From: Sporosarcina sp. Marseille-Q4943
Lineage (GTDB): Bacteria; Bacillota; Bacilli; Bacillales_A; Planococcaceae
Reading direction: 5' to 3'
NCBI RefSeq assembly: GCF_943736995.1
Contig: NZ_CALSFT010000002.1
Coordinates: forward strand, 744,001 to 808,000
DNA length: 64,000 bases
Below the pieces are notes generated by a model. That model was not told the origin of the DNA. It worked only from the letters and a program-made list of their open reading frames with translations, and ran no database searches. Position 1 is the first letter of the stretch. Every line of letters starts with the position of its first letter. Below, piece after piece: positions 63,980-64,000 of the stretch. Position numbers and translations under genes: made by a program.

Positions 63980-64000
63980 GTTGTCAGAAAACCTACGGGA

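Overview
The window looks like chromosome of a low-to-mid GC, spore-forming member of the Bacillales, most plausibly a Planococcaceae bacterium close to Sporosarcina. This is inferred from strong AGGAGG ribosome sites, frequent TTG and GTG starts, a sporulation-checkpoint sda gene with DnaA boxes, a T-box leader, several lipoproteins, S-layer homology (SLH) proteins, and an intergenic repeat shared by many Bacillales. No rRNA, tRNA or CRISPR array was seen.

Layout, left to right. 1-5.1 kb: the tail of an FtsH-like protease and a 1510-residue secreted nuclease carrying two different nuclease domains. 5.4-19.6 kb: a Gram-positive Tad/Flp pilus locus (cpaB, a CpaE/TadZ-like ATPase, tadA, tadB, tadC, a Flp pilin, then TadE- and TadG-like pseudopilins). 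Between pilin and pseudopilins sits an unusual module: a von Willebrand A lipoprotein, a secreted protein with about 17 tandem GGEGPx hexapeptides, and seven small membrane-protein genes. Four of those seven are tandem paralogues, one broken by an in-frame stop. 19.6-25.7 kb: a CYP152-type P450 peroxygenase, a lipoprotein, an LCP-family cell-wall ligase, an acyl-CoA ligase and a secreted polysaccharide deacetylase. 26-29.4 kb: a TAXI-type TRAP transporter. 29.6-31.2 kb: an S41 protease and sda.

31.5-42.6 kb is a catabolic island: a CdaR-type regulator, then GlcD/GlcF-like oxidase, DctPQM TRAP transporter, SDR dehydrogenase, PPC/DUF296 protein, acyl-CoA ligase, SCP2-type thiolase and a DUF35 zinc-ribbon partner. 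Together they suggest uptake, oxidation, CoA activation and cleavage of a carboxylic or hydroxy acid whose identity cannot be read from the sequence. A BASS-family transporter and a lipoprotein follow.

44.4-55 kb is the branched-chain amino-acid cluster ilvD - T-box - ilvB-ilvN-ilvC-leuA-leuB-leuC-leuD. The T-box lies inside the cluster directly after ilvD. The leuA-leuB gap holds a 20-nt periodic repeat array and a Bacillales intergenic repeat. 55-64 kb: an orphan hypothetical gene, two SLH surface proteins in convergent orientation with an intact IS3-family element between them, and an O-antigen-ligase-like membrane protein.

The most unusual features are the module inside the Tad locus, the two exactly 20-nt periodic TTATGCGY arrays in separate 3'/intercistronic regions with a third 21-nt array nearby, the uncharacterised catabolic operon, and the twin-domain nuclease.
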